From the NCBI GenBank assembly GCA_020081605.1, contig JAHREC010000013.1, forward strand, positions 5,022,001-5,086,000: a stretch of 64,000 bases of DNA, in the 5' to 3' direction. Every line of letters begins with the position of its first letter. Position 1 is the first letter of the stretch. Position numbers and translations under genes: made by a program. Positions 38,479-51,161 of this stretch are shown one piece after another. Under the pieces are notes generated by a model, which saw nothing but the letters and a program-made list of their open reading frames with translations, was not told where the DNA came from and did no database searches. This stretch comes from Albifimbria verrucaria (Eukaryota > Ascomycota > Sordariomycetes > Hypocreales > Stachybotryaceae).

Positions 38479-39703
38479 TCACAGCTCATCGTCTGATTCG
38501 GTTTCGCTCTCATTCGTTGTAGCCGGCACAGCCTTTGAGGTAGGTTTGGCGGGCTTTCGATTTACGAAGGAAGTTCTCTTTTCGGCGGAGGCTGCTCTAC
38601 CTTCTTCTTCGTTGTCTCTGCTTTGTTTGCTTCGTGTGCACCAGTTTTCGTGGCGTCAGTCACATCAGCGCTGTCCATATCATTATCGACATCGTCGTCG
38701 CTAGCAATGGACGCCGTATCTTCAGTGTCACGCTCAGACTCCGTCTCCTGAGGCTCGGGCTTGACCTCGTCGACATCCATCCGCTCTATACCCTCTTCAT
38801 CCGAGTATTCTTCAACAGCAGTAGGGTGCACCTTGCGTTTAGTGGGTCTCGACTGAGCAGGGCGACGTTTCTGTTCTGGAGCTGGTGGCTGGGATGGGGG
38901 CACCGAGGTTTCACCCTCGTCATTGAACGAAGCCGCGGCAAGGAGCTTCTGCTGCTCTCTAATCTTGACCTTTTTCTCGTTCAAGAGATCCCGGAATTTC
39001 TGTAACAGAGCCGACTCATCTTCTTGCTTCGCCCGGACAAGCTCGTCAAGTTGCGCTTTTAGGTCTTCGATGATGGCATTGGATTCTTGTGATTTGGCTG
39101 TGGCGATGGCATATTCCTCTTTGTTCTTGGCCGCAGCATTAGCTGCGATGCCGCACCATTCAAAGAGCTCAATCCCTCGTTCTCATCGTGGTTTAAAGTG
39201 ATTGAGCCAAGCCGTTGCTAAGTATCGTGAGTATGAGTGCAACTGTATTTCCGAGTCATCATCCACCCACAGTAATGCCCTGGACCTGTTTACGGATGGT
39301 AATTGAGATGGATGAACCACTCTGAACGCTGGCCGTAGCTTGGATGTCGGCGAGAGGCTCTTGACTCAGAAGTGAAGTAAGAATAGCGTGCCATTCTGTG
39401 TCCGAGGTGGGACAATTCTTCACCATCAGGGACGCGACCTTGTCGTTCTTTACTAAGGCTAAGCTCAGATCGGGTTTCCTCTGCAAAGGGCCGAGCCGGG
39501 GCGTGGCAAAGCTGGAACGAAGCCTCACCACGTCAAGCCATCTAGGGATAGACACTTACACGTGGCAACGTAAGGGCCTCACCCTCCGTAGCGATCAGCC
39601 TAAGGTCTAGAGGTTTTGACCCACTGGGTGTAATCTGTACGAGGACGTAGGCAGAGTCATCGTCACTGCGAGCAAATCGCGAAACGCGCGGCGGCGGAGC
39701 CAT
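38479..39703 (-). CDS. XRCC4: XRCC4 homologue (non-homologous end joining)
   Basis: Scaffold for DNA ligase IV in double-strand break repair; nuclear. The head domain comes from exon 1 (39560-39703, RVSRFARSDDDSAYVLVQI) and exon 2 (39271-39480, VASLMVKNCPTSDTEWHAIL and SSISITIRKQVQGIT). Exon 3 (38479-39217) begins QRLGSITLNHDENEG and forms the long dimerising coiled coil (EDLKAQLDELVRAKQEDESA), followed by a disordered acidic tail with K/R clusters and terminal ESETESDDEL. Introns are 39481-39559 and 39218-39270. One base is missing at GGG 39174-39176 and one at the A4 run 38579-38582; corrected length is 364 residues. The head-coil-tail layout and length fit fungal XRCC4. Confidence 0.85.
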
Positions 39704-41268
39704 AGTGTACCGGCGAGGCCGTTTGAGAGTGAGGTTGCTGGAGTTACAACTCGAGGTGAGAGGGGCACTGAGCCTGAAGCAGACGTTAAGCTGGGACTAG
39801 AGTCAGGGACGAAAATGAGTGCCACAATGTCATTGATGCAAAGAGAAAGATGACACAAGCTATGTAGGTAGCTTGATTACTGAAAGGTAGACATGGACGA
39901 AATTATACCGACACCAAGTTCTGACTGGTGTCTGTTCTTGTGTTCCAGGCAGCTGCAGGCAACATCCAAGCTCAGCTCAGCAAACAGCAGCTTATGTGGG
40001 TTGTGAACTTGTGATTCAGGTCCCTGAGCTCGGCACGGTACCTTGGGAGGCAGCTGCAACTACAAGCAGAGCGGTAGAGTGCTCACCCAGAGAGTATGAG
40101 GGTAACACCGGGCGGTACGCCATGCTTAGGTACCTGGTGGCAAATAATTTTGTATTTGAACGGCCTGGAGTACCCACCGTGCTGAGCATCACAACGTCCA
40201 AGCTCGTTTGTTATTGATTGATTACAGTACGAGCAGCGACCGCTTGAGCCGTGATGAGGAGGTTTGAAACACTCGGTGTAAACCGCGGTCAATACAGGCT
40301 TTCGGCGGCGTCGAGCCAGACACAGTATGGAATTAAGAGCCGTTGGCTTGTTCCCTCGTAGCTCAGGTCCCTGACAGAAGCAGCTGGCTGGCCTTGCATG
40401 GCCACGCGAGCCTGACGCGTTTGGCGCGACGATGGCCTCTGAAGCTGCACGGCGGACCAATGGGGACGAGCGACGAGGCACCTTGCTGTTGTCACGTAAG
40501 CAGCGCAACGAATGATTCCTGTCCCCTTCCCTTTCCCCTCCCTCCCCTCCCCAGTGCGAGTGAGTGCATGCGTGCGTGCGGTGCGTGCGGTACGTGCGTT
40601 TTCGAAAATTTTCAGCGAGTGTCCCGGGGAGGGTTCAGGGAGGTAACGTGGTGGGTGGAGCAACCACTAAGCTGGCTGACCTGGCAAGCTGGCCAGGGCG
40701 CTCTTACCCACACAACCTCCACCACACCTTGTCCTCCACCAGCCACCTGTTGAAAGGCCCCAGCCATTTTCCATTTCACCACATTCCCACCAACCAAACA
40801 TCCGACCATTCAACTCCGTGACCACATCTTTGGACCACAACCTGCTTGACCACCTCAACGTCATTTGCTGTACCGGGCTTGCGAGCAGCCTTTGAATGTT
40901 CGTCCTTGCAGATCCGTCGCATCACCAAATTCCACCTTTTTTGACCGACACGTAATTACCGACCCGACCTGTATCGCCAACTGCCCTTCAATCGGCTCAC
41001 CAGCTCCTCCACCTCACATCGAGCTCATCGCTACCACCCTCACAGCCTCTCGCGACGTTTGCGCCCCGAATAATCGACTGCACGCCCTGCAAAACCGTCT
41101 CCGACTGCTCTTCCCGTACTTCCCTCGAATTATTTGGTTTGCGCGAGTGGGGTGAGACGCTTGTTGACGATTATGAATTCACTCAATTGATATCGCGCTT
41201 TGCCTACGGTTTCGATTTTGGATTCTCCTGCGCTCGTCACGCGACATACCACCTAAACTACCGAGAAC
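39704..41268. promoter_or_regulatory. 1.6 kb divergent intergenic region XRCC4 / Byr4
   Basis: Contains a GTGCG-rich run (about 40564-40600) and a long pyrimidine-rich leader (40690-41130) before the Byr4 start. No gene was convincing. Confidence 0.5.
40564..40600. repeat. GTGCG-type imperfect tandem repeat
   Basis: Repeated GTGCGTGCGG units in the XRCC4/Byr4 intergenic region; simple-sequence DNA only. Confidence 0.7.
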
Positions 41269-44200
41269 ATGGAGCCGTTGCGCCTAAAACCTCGACAGCC
41301 GGTGACGGATGAGATCGAGAACTGGGACGATGATTTGGACCTCGTGATAGATGGCGACGACTTGACTTTCGGTGGCGGCTCGACCGTCACAAATGCGGCA
41401 CCCCGACGCCGCGATTCTGCTTCCTCCCACATGTCTTTACGCTCAGATCTGGAGTCATGGAACGGAGAGGAGCAACACGTTCATATCCCCGGCGACGATG
41501 AGAAGTCAACGCTGGATGCTATTACTGCTGCGGAAAACGCAGGCATTCCTTTACCCAAAATGTACCCTCATCCGCGCTGATGGGCGGTACGATCAGACGG
41601 CTTGGAGGAAGAAAGATTCGTCGCATTATTCACGAAGACTGGGAGAATGACCTGGAGTTGCCCGAGACGTCACAGGGCTTGAAAATCAAATCACAGACTC
41701 ATGCCGACTTTCCCGAAACCTTGCGCCAAGTGAGCGGAAGCTCCACACATTCAAGCCCAGTCAAGCAGAAGAGGCTGCAACCCTCCATTGGCGAAGACGA
41801 CAGAAGGGACTCCGGACAGTCCGGCATCAGCATCCTGTCTGCTAGTGCAAAACTCGACAAGTTTGTTGAAGATGACGAGGATGATGACTTCTTTGGTGAA
41901 GGCCCAGACACCATTAAACTCCCCAAGACTAGACAACTGGCCAAGCCAATTTCCTTCATCACACCACCTACACCACAGAAAATTGAGAAGCCCAGAGATC
42001 CTGACGACGACTTTGAGAATGATTTAGAGCTACCATCTGATGGCAAACTCAAGTTGTCAACAAGGAGAGATATTCCAAAGACGCCGCAGTCTCAAAGCGA
42101 CGATTTGGATTGGGGAGAAGGCAGCCTTGGCACCCGCTATGGTGGCACCAGACGCGATGGTCGATCAAATAGAAGCTCGTCTGCTTCCGCTCTTAGCCCC
42201 AGTATCTCAAGCTCTATCACAGCAGAAAGCGAGGATGAGACGTTTGATGGCCTTGTGCTTCCTTCTGGCCCGGTCAACTTTCAAGAGAGGCTACAGAAGC
42301 GAAGGAAAAGCCGATCTCCTGAGCGGATTGAAGAAGAGCCTGAGGTCTTACCCAAAAATTACCACCTCGTGGGACGGACCAGGCCGATTTCCTTGATGGT
42401 CTTGATCTTGGGGATGGTGAAGTTTTCGATTCAGGGAAGCTTACACTGCACCGAAATGTCAAAATAAAGGAGACACGACCTATCAGCCCAGTCCGCCCCA
42501 AGACAGCTGTATCGCTCACTTTTACCAACAAACCCGCAGCCCAGACACGGATACCACGACTCAGCCATGAGCGTGCTCACTCAACATCACTAGAACCGGT
42601 ATCAGAGAGCGGAGGGCCCATTCCACAACGCAGCCGTCGTTCTCAGTCCCGCCTGGGTCACTCAACGCAGTCCTCTCTGCCCAATCTCCCCACAACACAA
42701 ACATCCCCCAATCTGCGTCAGGATTCCCACCTTCAACACCGCGAAGACGGGAGGTTGGTGCTAAGACATCACTCTCTTCTCTTCGAGGTGAACCTACGAC
42801 CACGAGTGCTCAGCTCCTTAAGCAGAAGCGATCTTTACCTGCGATCCGAGCCTTACCCTCTCCGGTCAAATCTGCCAACGTTCGCTCAGAGCGGCCGCCA
42901 TCGAGAACGGACATGAACCGACCTCCGTCCGTGTTACGGCCTAAAACTCCTGTAGAACGGCCTCGAGGAGCCGTGACTGAGAGTCCTGCTCTTCATTCCC
43001 GAAAACCTCATGCGCCATTTGTCGCCTCAGGAGGAGCGCAGAGACACTCGCAGATTCTTTCTTCCAAAAGCTCTCGGACGTTCCGCCGACACGACTCTGA
43101 TAATTCCATTGACCTCCGGCCGAACTCACGTGCAATCTCAAGATCTACTATGCGGTCGCCAAGCCCGCAGCGCTATAGAGTTGCGGCAGATACTTGGGAA
43201 CGCCTTAGCAAACCTAAGAACAAGAAGCAGTTTGGAGATGGCCACGAACTGGACGGATTTGACGACCTGCCTACATCTAGGGAAGTAGAGACTCGGTTCC
43301 TCAAACAGCCAAACACAGGTGGATCAAAGACAACCCTACGCAACAAGGTCTATTCCAATGTTCTGCCAGACCGGATGTCTACACCCTCACCTTTGACTCC
43401 TTACTCACCTGCAAGAGTGTCGAATGTGCCACATTTTGCTCGTGATACGGCGGCGAGTCGCATTGCCCGTGAAACATCATTGGCTCATCGGAGTTCTGGC
43501 CCAGCGCCTCTAGCACCATTGACTACCCAAAGAGTGGCTCAACTTTCGACGCGGAGCAACCTCTCTCCGCAGCCGCAGTCACCACTGACTCCTACCTTGA
43601 GGAGGAAGTCAAAGCGGCCAGTTCAACAAAAACCGCATCTCATTACAAATATGAACAGCGGCAAAGAATCAAAAGTAAGTGGACATTCCCTCAAAATGTA
43701 TTCAATAAGACAGAACGATTAACAGGTTTGTAGTGGTGGGCGGAATGTATTATAACGCTGAGACATACCGATGGGAAGGCAATGAGAACGTTCTCAATGC
43801 ATTCGATCCTCCTATCACAACGCCGACTACGGCAACTATACCGCCTCACATGATGAGAGAAAAGGAGACAACAACAACTCCACGACCGGCTCTGATTACC
43901 AATATCAGCGCAACCAAAGGAGTGCAGGTCGTGGGTGGCATGGTCTTCGATCCACAAAACATGTGCTGGCTCAAATTAGGCCCACAATCTGGCGCCAAGT
44001 CGGAAGCAAGCGATACTTTGGATGGCTTCGATGCTCTAGAAGATGAGGATGATGTGTTCAAGGACATCCCTGACCTCGATGATGCTGCTGCCGACGAGGA
44101 AGGCGGAAAGGGCCGAGTTAGTGACATCAAAGACGACTGGCTTGTGGGAGAAGAGTTCGACGTTGGTCCTGAATTTGTCAGGAGACAACGTGAAGAAGAA

Positions 44201-44314
44201 GAACGATGGCGTAGAAAGTGCGAGAAATGGGTGAGCCGCGGACCACGCGATCGCGACGCATGGAGATGGACAATTCGCGAGCTGGTGTCTCAGTTCGATG
44301 ATTTGTCGGTGTAA
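41269..44314 (+). CDS. byr4: Byr4/Bfa1-type scaffold of the septation GAP
   Basis: Resembles Byr4 (Bfa1), which with Cdc16/Bub2 forms the two-part GAP that restrains the Spg1/Tem1 GTPase of the septation initiation (mitotic exit) network at spindle poles. The N-terminus has an acidic block (EIENWDDDLDLVIDGDDLTF) and repeated DFENDLELP-type motifs (WENDLELPE, DFENDLELPSDGKL), typical of Byr4. The middle is Ser/Pro/Arg-rich and disordered, with DELDGFDDLP-like motifs. The C-terminus (VVGGMYYN, VVGGMVFDPQNMCWLKLG, DWLVGEEFDVGPEFVRRQ) is the conserved Cdc16-binding region. Intron 43675-43733. Frame breaks are at A4 41557-41560, A5 42354-42358, C5 42705-42709 and one base at the acceptor 43733. 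Corrected length is about 996 residues. Confidence 0.88.
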
Positions 44315-44918
44315 AAACAACACCAAACACAACCGACTACCTTACATTCTTAGGCCTCGATGCTACTTGGCCTTGATTTAACACCATCACCAAACGTTTT
44401 GTAATAAACGAAGAATACCGACACGTGGATACGAACGAACAGCATACGGTTGCGACAGCGGAAAGGATTAACAAGCGGATTGCTTGCTATCTTGGTTTTG
44501 CTTAGACGGAAGCTACGATGTTATACGCTCTCTGGTTGCTTTCTTATGACGACAACTGCATCCAGGAGCAGGAGGTTAGGGGCTGAGAGGGTGCACGGAC
44601 GCACTGGTCAGATGCCTCCTTTAAAGACATTCTTCTTTATGATGTGACATGTATCATATTGGATGACGGTTGGCCTGGGGATTTCATGATAGACAAAATT
44701 AGGGGCGGCGGTGCGCATGGCAATGCCGGGAGGGTTCATGATGATGACACGACGAACAACGCTTCACGATTTCCTATCTGTCTCTTCACTTCTTGGCGAT
44801 AATGCCTATATTATACGCTTTTATTCTTGCTTTTCCATAGGTGATCGAGATGCTTTTTTGAACAAATTTCTTCTTGGTCATTACTTTTTCTTCCTGCGTT
44901 CTGCTGCGAATGACCAGC
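44315..44918. other. intergenic, no gene seen
   Basis: Convergent 3' ends of Byr4 and NOP2. No feature recognised. Confidence 0.5.
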
Positions 44919-46927
44919 CTATATACATGGACTGGCTGGGCATAGTGATACTACATACACACTCCTTCTCTTACTTTGACTCCTTTTGGCTTTCTTGTTG
45001 CTGTTTGGATCCAAACCTCTTCGGCGCATGGCGTTCCTCCTTCCCTTCTCCATGTACTGCTTGTCCTCGTCATCCTCCCAGCCTCCGAAGTCGTCGCCAG
45101 TGGTGGCGCCCTCGTCCTCGTCAGCGCTGATGGGTGTCCTGTCCACGACTTCGTTGGAGCCGCTGTCGCGCTCGGCGGTAGCCTTGGCGGGCGTAGGGCC
45201 GATCTTCTGGAACTTGGCGACGTAGAAACCGTCGACGTTGTAGCTGTGGGGGTAGTAGCGGCGGGTGAGGCGCATGCTGGAGTGGAACTTCTTGCCCATG
45301 TAGCTGGTGAAGCCCTCCTTACCGAAGGCGAGGCCGGTCTCGACGAGCTTGACGTTGGGGCGGCGGCTGAGGGCGTACTGGACGACCTGCTCGTTCTCCT
45401 CGACGGTGACGGAACAGGTAGAGTAGACGATGAAACCACCGGTCTTGCTGGTGTGGTTGACGGAGTCGATGGCGGCAAGGATAAGCTGCTTCTGGATGTG
45501 AGGCAACTGCATGAAGTCCATCTCGGTCTTGTTGGTCTTGACGCTGGGATCCTTGGCGATAACGCCAGTACCGGAGCAGGGCGCGTCGAGCAGGACACGG
45601 TCGAAGCCGCCCATGGGCTTGGGGAAGTCACGGGCGTCGTAGTTGGCGACAATGACGTTGCGGGCACCAAGACGGTGAATGTTACCGATCAGACCCTTGG
45701 CACGAGCCTTGTTGGGATCGTTGGCCAGGATGAAACCGGTGTTCTTCATCATCGCCGCCATGTAGGTAGTTTTACCACCGGGAGCAGCTGCCATATCGAG
45801 CACTCGCTCGTTCTCCTGAGGGTCGAGAGCCATGCAGGGCAAGAAAGACGAGGCAGCCTGGAGGATGTAGTGGCCGGCCAGATACTCGGGCGTCGCACCC
45901 AGGGGCACGCTGCTCTCGAAGACCTGCAGACCAACCTTGGACCACTTGCCGACAGGCTCGAGGGTGACACCACGGTTGATCAAAGCCTGGGCCAGGTCTC
46001 GTCGATGCGTCCTCAGGGTGTTGGTGCGGATAACGACGGGTCTGGGGCTTCGTTGGCTTCGAAGAAGGCGAACGCCTCCCTGGGGCTGAAGAGGTTGTAG
46101 AGCTTCTCGGCAAGGTACTCGGAGTAACCGTAGTAGGCACAGATATCCTTGATCAGCTGTGCAGTGTACTCTGCTCTTGAGCGTCCATCCTCGGCAAGGT
46201 TCGAGAAGTCGTCTAGCACACGGATGTTCTCCGTGATTCTGGTACGCAGAAGCTGCAGATCGGGAGCGAGCAGCGCATTTGTCTTTGAAGAGAGCTCGTC
46301 GTCCTCATCATCTCCGAGCACGTGTGGCTTGTCGCCGTCAATGTTGGTTTGTAGAGCAGTCTCAGCCATTTCAGCGGCATCCGCAGCGGCGTCCTCCTCC
46401 ATCTGGCGGTCCAATTTTCTCGAAAGACCCTCGATGTTGGCGGCTGTGAGCTTCTCCTCTGCGTCGGACTCGTCCTCATCCTCTGAGAACATGGGCTTGC
46501 CGTGGTCATCCTCGGCGTCAGAGTCGAAGACTGACGAACCAGAGTCAGAGCCAAGGAAGTCATCTCCCAGAGTGGCACCGCCCTCAAGCTCCGACAAGTC
46601 AAACTCGTCTCCCATGTCAGCCTCCTCGTCGTCGGACATATCCTCCATTATAGGCATCGGCTTCTTGGCTTTCGACTTTCCATTCGTCTTCGGGGCGGGC
46701 GCGGCCTTAGCAGCCTTCGCAGGGCGCAGCTTCTCCGAGCTAGCCTTCTTGTTCAGCGCGCCATTCTTCTTGGGCTCAGGCGCCTTGGCCGTCTTTCTCT
46801 TCTTCTTCTCGGGCGCTTCGACGGGAGGGTCGACTGGGAGACCAGCCTTGCGTTTTAACCGAGCAAAGTGCTCCTCTGACAGGGCCTCAGGGGCGCCCTG
46901 CTTCTTCATACGTCGGCCGACACCCAT
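44919..46927 (-). CDS. NOP2: NOP2: nucleolar 25S rRNA m5C methyltransferase
   Basis: SAM-dependent RNA (cytosine-C5) methyltransferase of the NOL1/NOP2/Sun family, required for 60S ribosome assembly in the nucleolus. A Lys/Glu-rich N-terminal extension (MGVGRRMKKQ, then nuclear-localisation-like KKKRKTAK and acidic DMSDDEEADMGDE blocks) precedes the catalytic domain. That domain shows VLDMAAAPGGKTTYMA (SAM loop), FDRVLLDAPCSGTGV and YSTCSVTVEENE, giving the two catalytic cysteines. One base is missing in the G4 run 46044-46047, between FFEANEAP and RPVVIRTNTLRTHRR; corrected length is about 669 residues. I chose Met at 46927, where family homology begins, over an upstream in-frame ATG at 47083. 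The extreme C-terminus (VYVVSLCPAS) looks atypical and may hide another slip. Confidence 0.92.
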
Positions 46928-47403
46928 TTTGAAGGAATTGGCAGAGTCGACTGTGGAAAAATGTGCAATGACCGATGGGAAATACCGGTCTGCAAGTTTG
47001 TAAGTGAAAATAGCTGGAATCGCCCCACCGAAACTTTTCTTTTTTCCAACGAGTTTGCGCAGGGTCTTATCCAGATAAGACATTGTCGAGATAAGCCGTT
47101 ATCCACACCTGACACGTGATAAGGTACGTACCCAGTCGCTCTGGCACTTCCCCACGATCATCGTGAGGTGACGAAGTTGCTTTCATTCAGCAGCTTGGTG
47201 TTTCGTGGATTGCTTCTTGTTGCGACGGAATCTTTTCGATAGACATTGAAATCACTGCATAAGCGAGGCTACTTGAGGATACACACAGAGAAATTCTCCT
47301 TCTTTCGTTTATTCTTTCAATCACCGCTGGGACACCTCACCAAGCTCCCTCAACCCCACCATAGCCCACGTCCTTTCACACAGCAACCTCGACAACTGGC
47401 GCC
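46928..47403. promoter_or_regulatory. divergent promoter region NOP2 / GET5
   Basis: 476 bases between divergent starts, with an in-frame extension of NOP2 that I treat as leader. No specific site was recognised. Confidence 0.5.
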
Positions 47404-48080
47404 ATGTCTGAAGCAACGTTCGCAAAGAACTTCCTCACGACGATTGATTCGCGACCAATCAAGTTGTCTCCCGACCATGTCGAGGACCCTAAGAGGTTCC
47501 CGGCGCGGGCGCCGGTACATTCCTTCCTCTCCCAACCGCTGTTGCTGTTGACCAAGCTTCTAACCCAAAGTGCGCAGTATATTCTTCCTCGTATGCCGAA
47601 GCCCATGAGCAAGCCCACCTCTCTTGCCCCCGGCCAAGAGAAGAGCATCACAGTCGCCCTCAAGTCGTTGCGAAACCCACCCCTCGATATTAAGCTTACC
47701 TCGCAACCCCTCAGCACTTCAATCCTCGATCTCAAGGGCAGCGTCTCGAAGCAGGCTAGGATACCACTCGACAAGATCAAAGTTCTACACAACAAGAGGC
47801 CTGTTCAGGATAGCAAGATTCTTAAGGACCTCGTTGGGAAACAGAGGCGGCTATTGAGTTCTCAGTGATGGTTATGGGAGGGGCTGCCTCGATCCTACCA
47901 GAAGACACAGAGCAAGGAACCGCCTCGCTGCCGCCCACTGGCGCGGCTGCACTGGAGACGGATGCGTTTTGGTCGGATCTACATGGATTCCTGATGCAGC
48001 GCTTGAAGGACCAAGCAACGGCTGAGGAGCTATCCAAACTCTTCAAGTCGAGCTGGGAATCAAGCAAATCGCAGCCGTAA
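47404..48080 (+). CDS. GET5: GET5/UBL4-like ubiquitin-like protein
   Basis: Likely Get5 (Mdy2), which with Get4 and Sgt2 hands tail-anchored proteins to Get3. The N-terminal Get4-binding helix region is SEATFAKNFLTTIDSRPIKL. A ubiquitin-like domain follows (SITVALKSLRNPPLDIKL, SILDLKGSVSKQARIPLDKI, KVLHNKRPVQDSKILKDL), and a short C-terminal helical domain (AFWSDLHGFLMQRLKDQATA) matches the Get5 homodimerisation region. One base is missing at AAA 47839-47841; restoring it gives EAAIEFSVMVMGGA and a 225-residue protein ending at 48080. Without correction the ubiquitin fold lacks its last strand. Other UBL proteins are the alternative. Confidence 0.8.
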
Positions 48081-48385
48081 GGGCATTAAATATCACGAAT
48101 ACAATTAGAGTAATGTTGCGAGCATTGCGAGTTTCCACACCCGGCATGTGATATATATTCCTCGACAGGTGCATCACCATGTCTGGTTAAACTGGAAGTT
48201 TATGTAACCGCTGACAATGAAAATTCGACGGGCGCATTCCTCGAGAACGTCCCCAATCTCCTTTTCTCCTCCTTCGTTATCATCCCTGCATCATCATCAC
48301 CAAATCCGGAGGTTTGGCTGGTTAAGTAGTATGTTCAAGTACATCTGCGGAGAGACGCGCGGCGTTCGGAGATGGGTCGGAACGC

Positions 48386-49209
48386 TTAGACGGCACCGCC
48401 CTTGCTGACTATCTTGATGATAGTGTCGTACTCGATGTCATCGGAGTCGTTGGCCTGGTACTCGGTGGCGAGGCCAGTGAGGGATCGCTTGAGGGCCTCC
48501 TTGGAAGAAGCGTAGATCATCTTGGGCTGCTATGCGTCAGATAAAAGGCCACTTAGTTGAAGTAGAGGATCTCTACGAACCTGGACACCAGCATCATCAG
48601 GGGACCAGGCGATGAAGGCCAGCTTGTTGCTGCGAGGGGTTAGCTGGAATTCTGGCGCCTAGAAAGCGGTGGTCACGTACCGGAGACCGTCACCAGTGTT
48701 GTACTCAAAGTCGTAGACGGCGTAGCGAGGGCCCTTGCCGACAGCACCCTGTTCAACAATTAGACACCTGAAATAAAGATGCAGAGAATGTTGGAAGTAC
48801 TAACAGACTTGCTCTTGGCGGTGGCATTGATCAGTTTCTCACGGAAGTTCTCCCAGTCCTTATCATCAGAGGCATCCTCGATGACGATCTCCTTCCAGTC
48901 GTCGGACAGCTTGAAGATGATGTACTTGTACTTCTTGCTGAGCTTGAGATCGTTGTAGGCAGAAATGCAGTCCTGCGAAACGGTGGCACTGGTGATGGCG
49001 CGACAAGGTCAGCACTGGCGGCTCGGAGGAAGCTATGAGAACCACGCCCCCTGCCCCGCGCGCGGTTATCGCAAGGATCGGGCGTGATGGGACGGTGGCC
49101 GGAGTGCGTGGTATACACAGAGGCGAGTCAAACATACCCGGATTGAGACTAAAACTGCTGTTAGAAAGCTGTGTGATCCAGAGAGCGAGAGGTGTTGGCG
49201 GCTTACCAT
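48386..49209 (-). CDS. COF1: cofilin / ADF
   Basis: Actin-depolymerising factor that severs and recycles actin filaments at endocytic patches and tips. The 152-residue protein is built from six exons: 49207-49209 (only the ATG), 49138-49148 (11 bases), 48805-48988, 48681-48748, 48581-48629 and 48386-48529. Motifs are VSQDCISAYNDLKLSKKYKY, IIFKLSDDWKEIVIE, GKGPRYAVYDFEYN, AFIAWSPDDAGVQPKMIYAS (actin-binding long helix start) and SSKEALKRSLTG. The phosphorylatable Ser at position 4 in MSQSG is kept by the first two tiny exons. No frame error was found. The split start codon exon is common in fungal cofilin genes. Confidence 0.95.
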
Positions 49210-50001
49210 GATTGCGGTCTGATGACGGAGAGGGTGGGAAGGCTGGGGAGCTTGTCAGTTCTCTGTCTATAGCACAACAGGTACAGCTCCTATCCAGACG
49301 AAACAGGCCGTTTCGGAGAAGAGTGAGTGTTTGGATCGGTTTGACGCACTGGAGTAATTAGAGCGATTATGGAGCTCTGGGAATTCGCAAGGCGGCGGTG
49401 GTGTTTGGGGAAGAGGTTGTAGAATGTCGACTGCCTTGTATCAATAAATGGAGGGAATTGCCCATCCGATGGGGGTGGTGGGGTTTGCGGGACTTGGTGC
49501 CACGTGACCTGGACAGGATCAAGGCAGCGTGGACAATGAAGCGAGCTTGTCGTTCAGCTTACAGCACCGCGTACTCTCGGTATTATTATTCCTGCTGGAG
49601 GATTGAAATGCTCATTCTCAGCTGGGCAATTGAGTAAGTAGGTTGTGTGTGGCTGTTTCCACTCACCAGGCAGCAGTAGAATACATTTGCAAACTGGGCA
49701 GCATGGCACCGTCTCAAAGATCAGGCAGCTCTCCATCACACATAGCCCAACCACGCACGCTTCGCAAGTTTCGTTGATCATTTGTCATGTTTTTCTGTTC
49801 TACACAGTCTGTGCTAGTATACAATCTAGGCTCCCATCTTCCTCAAAATCTCCTCAGGGTATGAGTGACATGTTGGAAGAAGGCGGAGAGGAGATTACAA
49901 GGCCACGCAGTTCACCCTTTTAAACACCAAACCTATGCCCCTTAGTTCCCAAGTCGGTTTCTTTTGTACAAGTCCACACCGGCCACGCGTTCATCCTTCT
50001 C
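49210..50001. other. intergenic, no gene seen
   Basis: Promoter of cofilin and 3' side of HSP60; pyrimidine-rich near the cofilin start. Confidence 0.5.
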
Positions 50002-50016
50002 TTACATCATTCCACC

Positions 50017-50049
<33 letters not shown>

Positions 50050-51124
50050 ACCCATGGGAGGGCCGGCCTTCTCGTCAGCGGCCTCAACAATGGCAACCTC
50101 GGTGGTGCCCAGCAGGGAGGCAACACCGCTGGCGTCGATGAGACCAGTGCGAACGACCTTGAAGGGGTCGAGGATACCAGCCTGAATCATGTCAACGTAC
50201 TCGCCCTTGGAGCTGTCGAAGCCGCGGTTGAAGTCGGCAGCGTGCTCGTCGGTCAGCTTGCCAACAACAACGGAGCTCTCGAGGCCAGCGTTCTCAATGA
50301 TGGTGCGGGCGGGGCGAGTGATGGCGTTCTTGACAATGCTGACACCAAGCTGCTGGTCGAAGTTGGCAGTCTTGATGTTGCCCAGGGCCTGGCTGGAGGC
50401 CTTGATCAGGGCAGTACCACCACCGGGCAGGATACCCTCCTCAACGGCGGCACGGGTGGCGTTAAGAGCATCGACGAATCGGTCCTTCTTCTCGCCGACC
50501 TCAACCTCAGAGGAGCCACCGACCTTGATGACGGCGACACCGCCGGACAGCTTAGCAAGACGCTCCTGCAGCTTCTCCTTCTCGTACTCGGAGGTAGCGG
50601 GGTCAGCCATGACACCGCGAATCTGCTCGCAGCGCTGAGAGATGGAGTCCTTGCTGCCCTCACCGTTCAGGATGATGGTGTCCTCCTTGGTGATGGTGAT
50701 GGAGCCAGTGGAGCCGAGCATGTCGGGAGTGGCCTTCTCGAGCTTGACGTCGAGCTCGTCAGTGAAGACAGTGCCGTTGGTCAGGACAGCAAGATCACCA
50801 AGGATGGACTTGCGGTTGTCACCGAAGCCAGGAGCCTTGACAGCAGCGACCTGGAGCTGACCACGGAGCTTGTTAAGGATGCAGACGGCAAGAGCCTCAC
50901 CGTCGATGTCCTCGGCGATGATGACCAGGGGCGGCGCTGCTGGGTGGAGATCTCCAGAGCAGGGATGATGTCCTGAACAGCAGAGATCTTCTTCTCGGAA
51001 AGGAGGATCAGGGGTTCTCGAACTCGACCTTCTGGGCCTTGGCGTCGGTGATGAAGTAGGGGAGACGAAACCACGGTCGAATCGCATACCCTCGGTGACC
51101 TCAAGCTCGTCCTGGACGGTCTTG

Positions 51125-51161
<37 letters not shown>

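Noticed and set aside
39259..39555. Alternative XRCC4 start MSIPRWLDVV
   Set aside because: This segment lies inside intron 39481-39559; splicing from the ATG at 39703 gives the family N-terminus.
44976..46100. 374-codon open frame on the plus strand
   Set aside because: It is the exact antisense of the NOP2 catalytic domain; Val/Leu/Gly-rich composition is a reflection of GC-rich third positions. NOP2 motifs are unmistakable on the other strand.
46928..47083. Upstream ATG extension of NOP2 (52 residues)
   Set aside because: Family homology starts at MGVGRRMKKQ (46927); the extension has no conserved character and lies in the divergent promoter.
50242..50976. 244-codon plus-strand frame
   Set aside because: Antisense shadow of HSP60.
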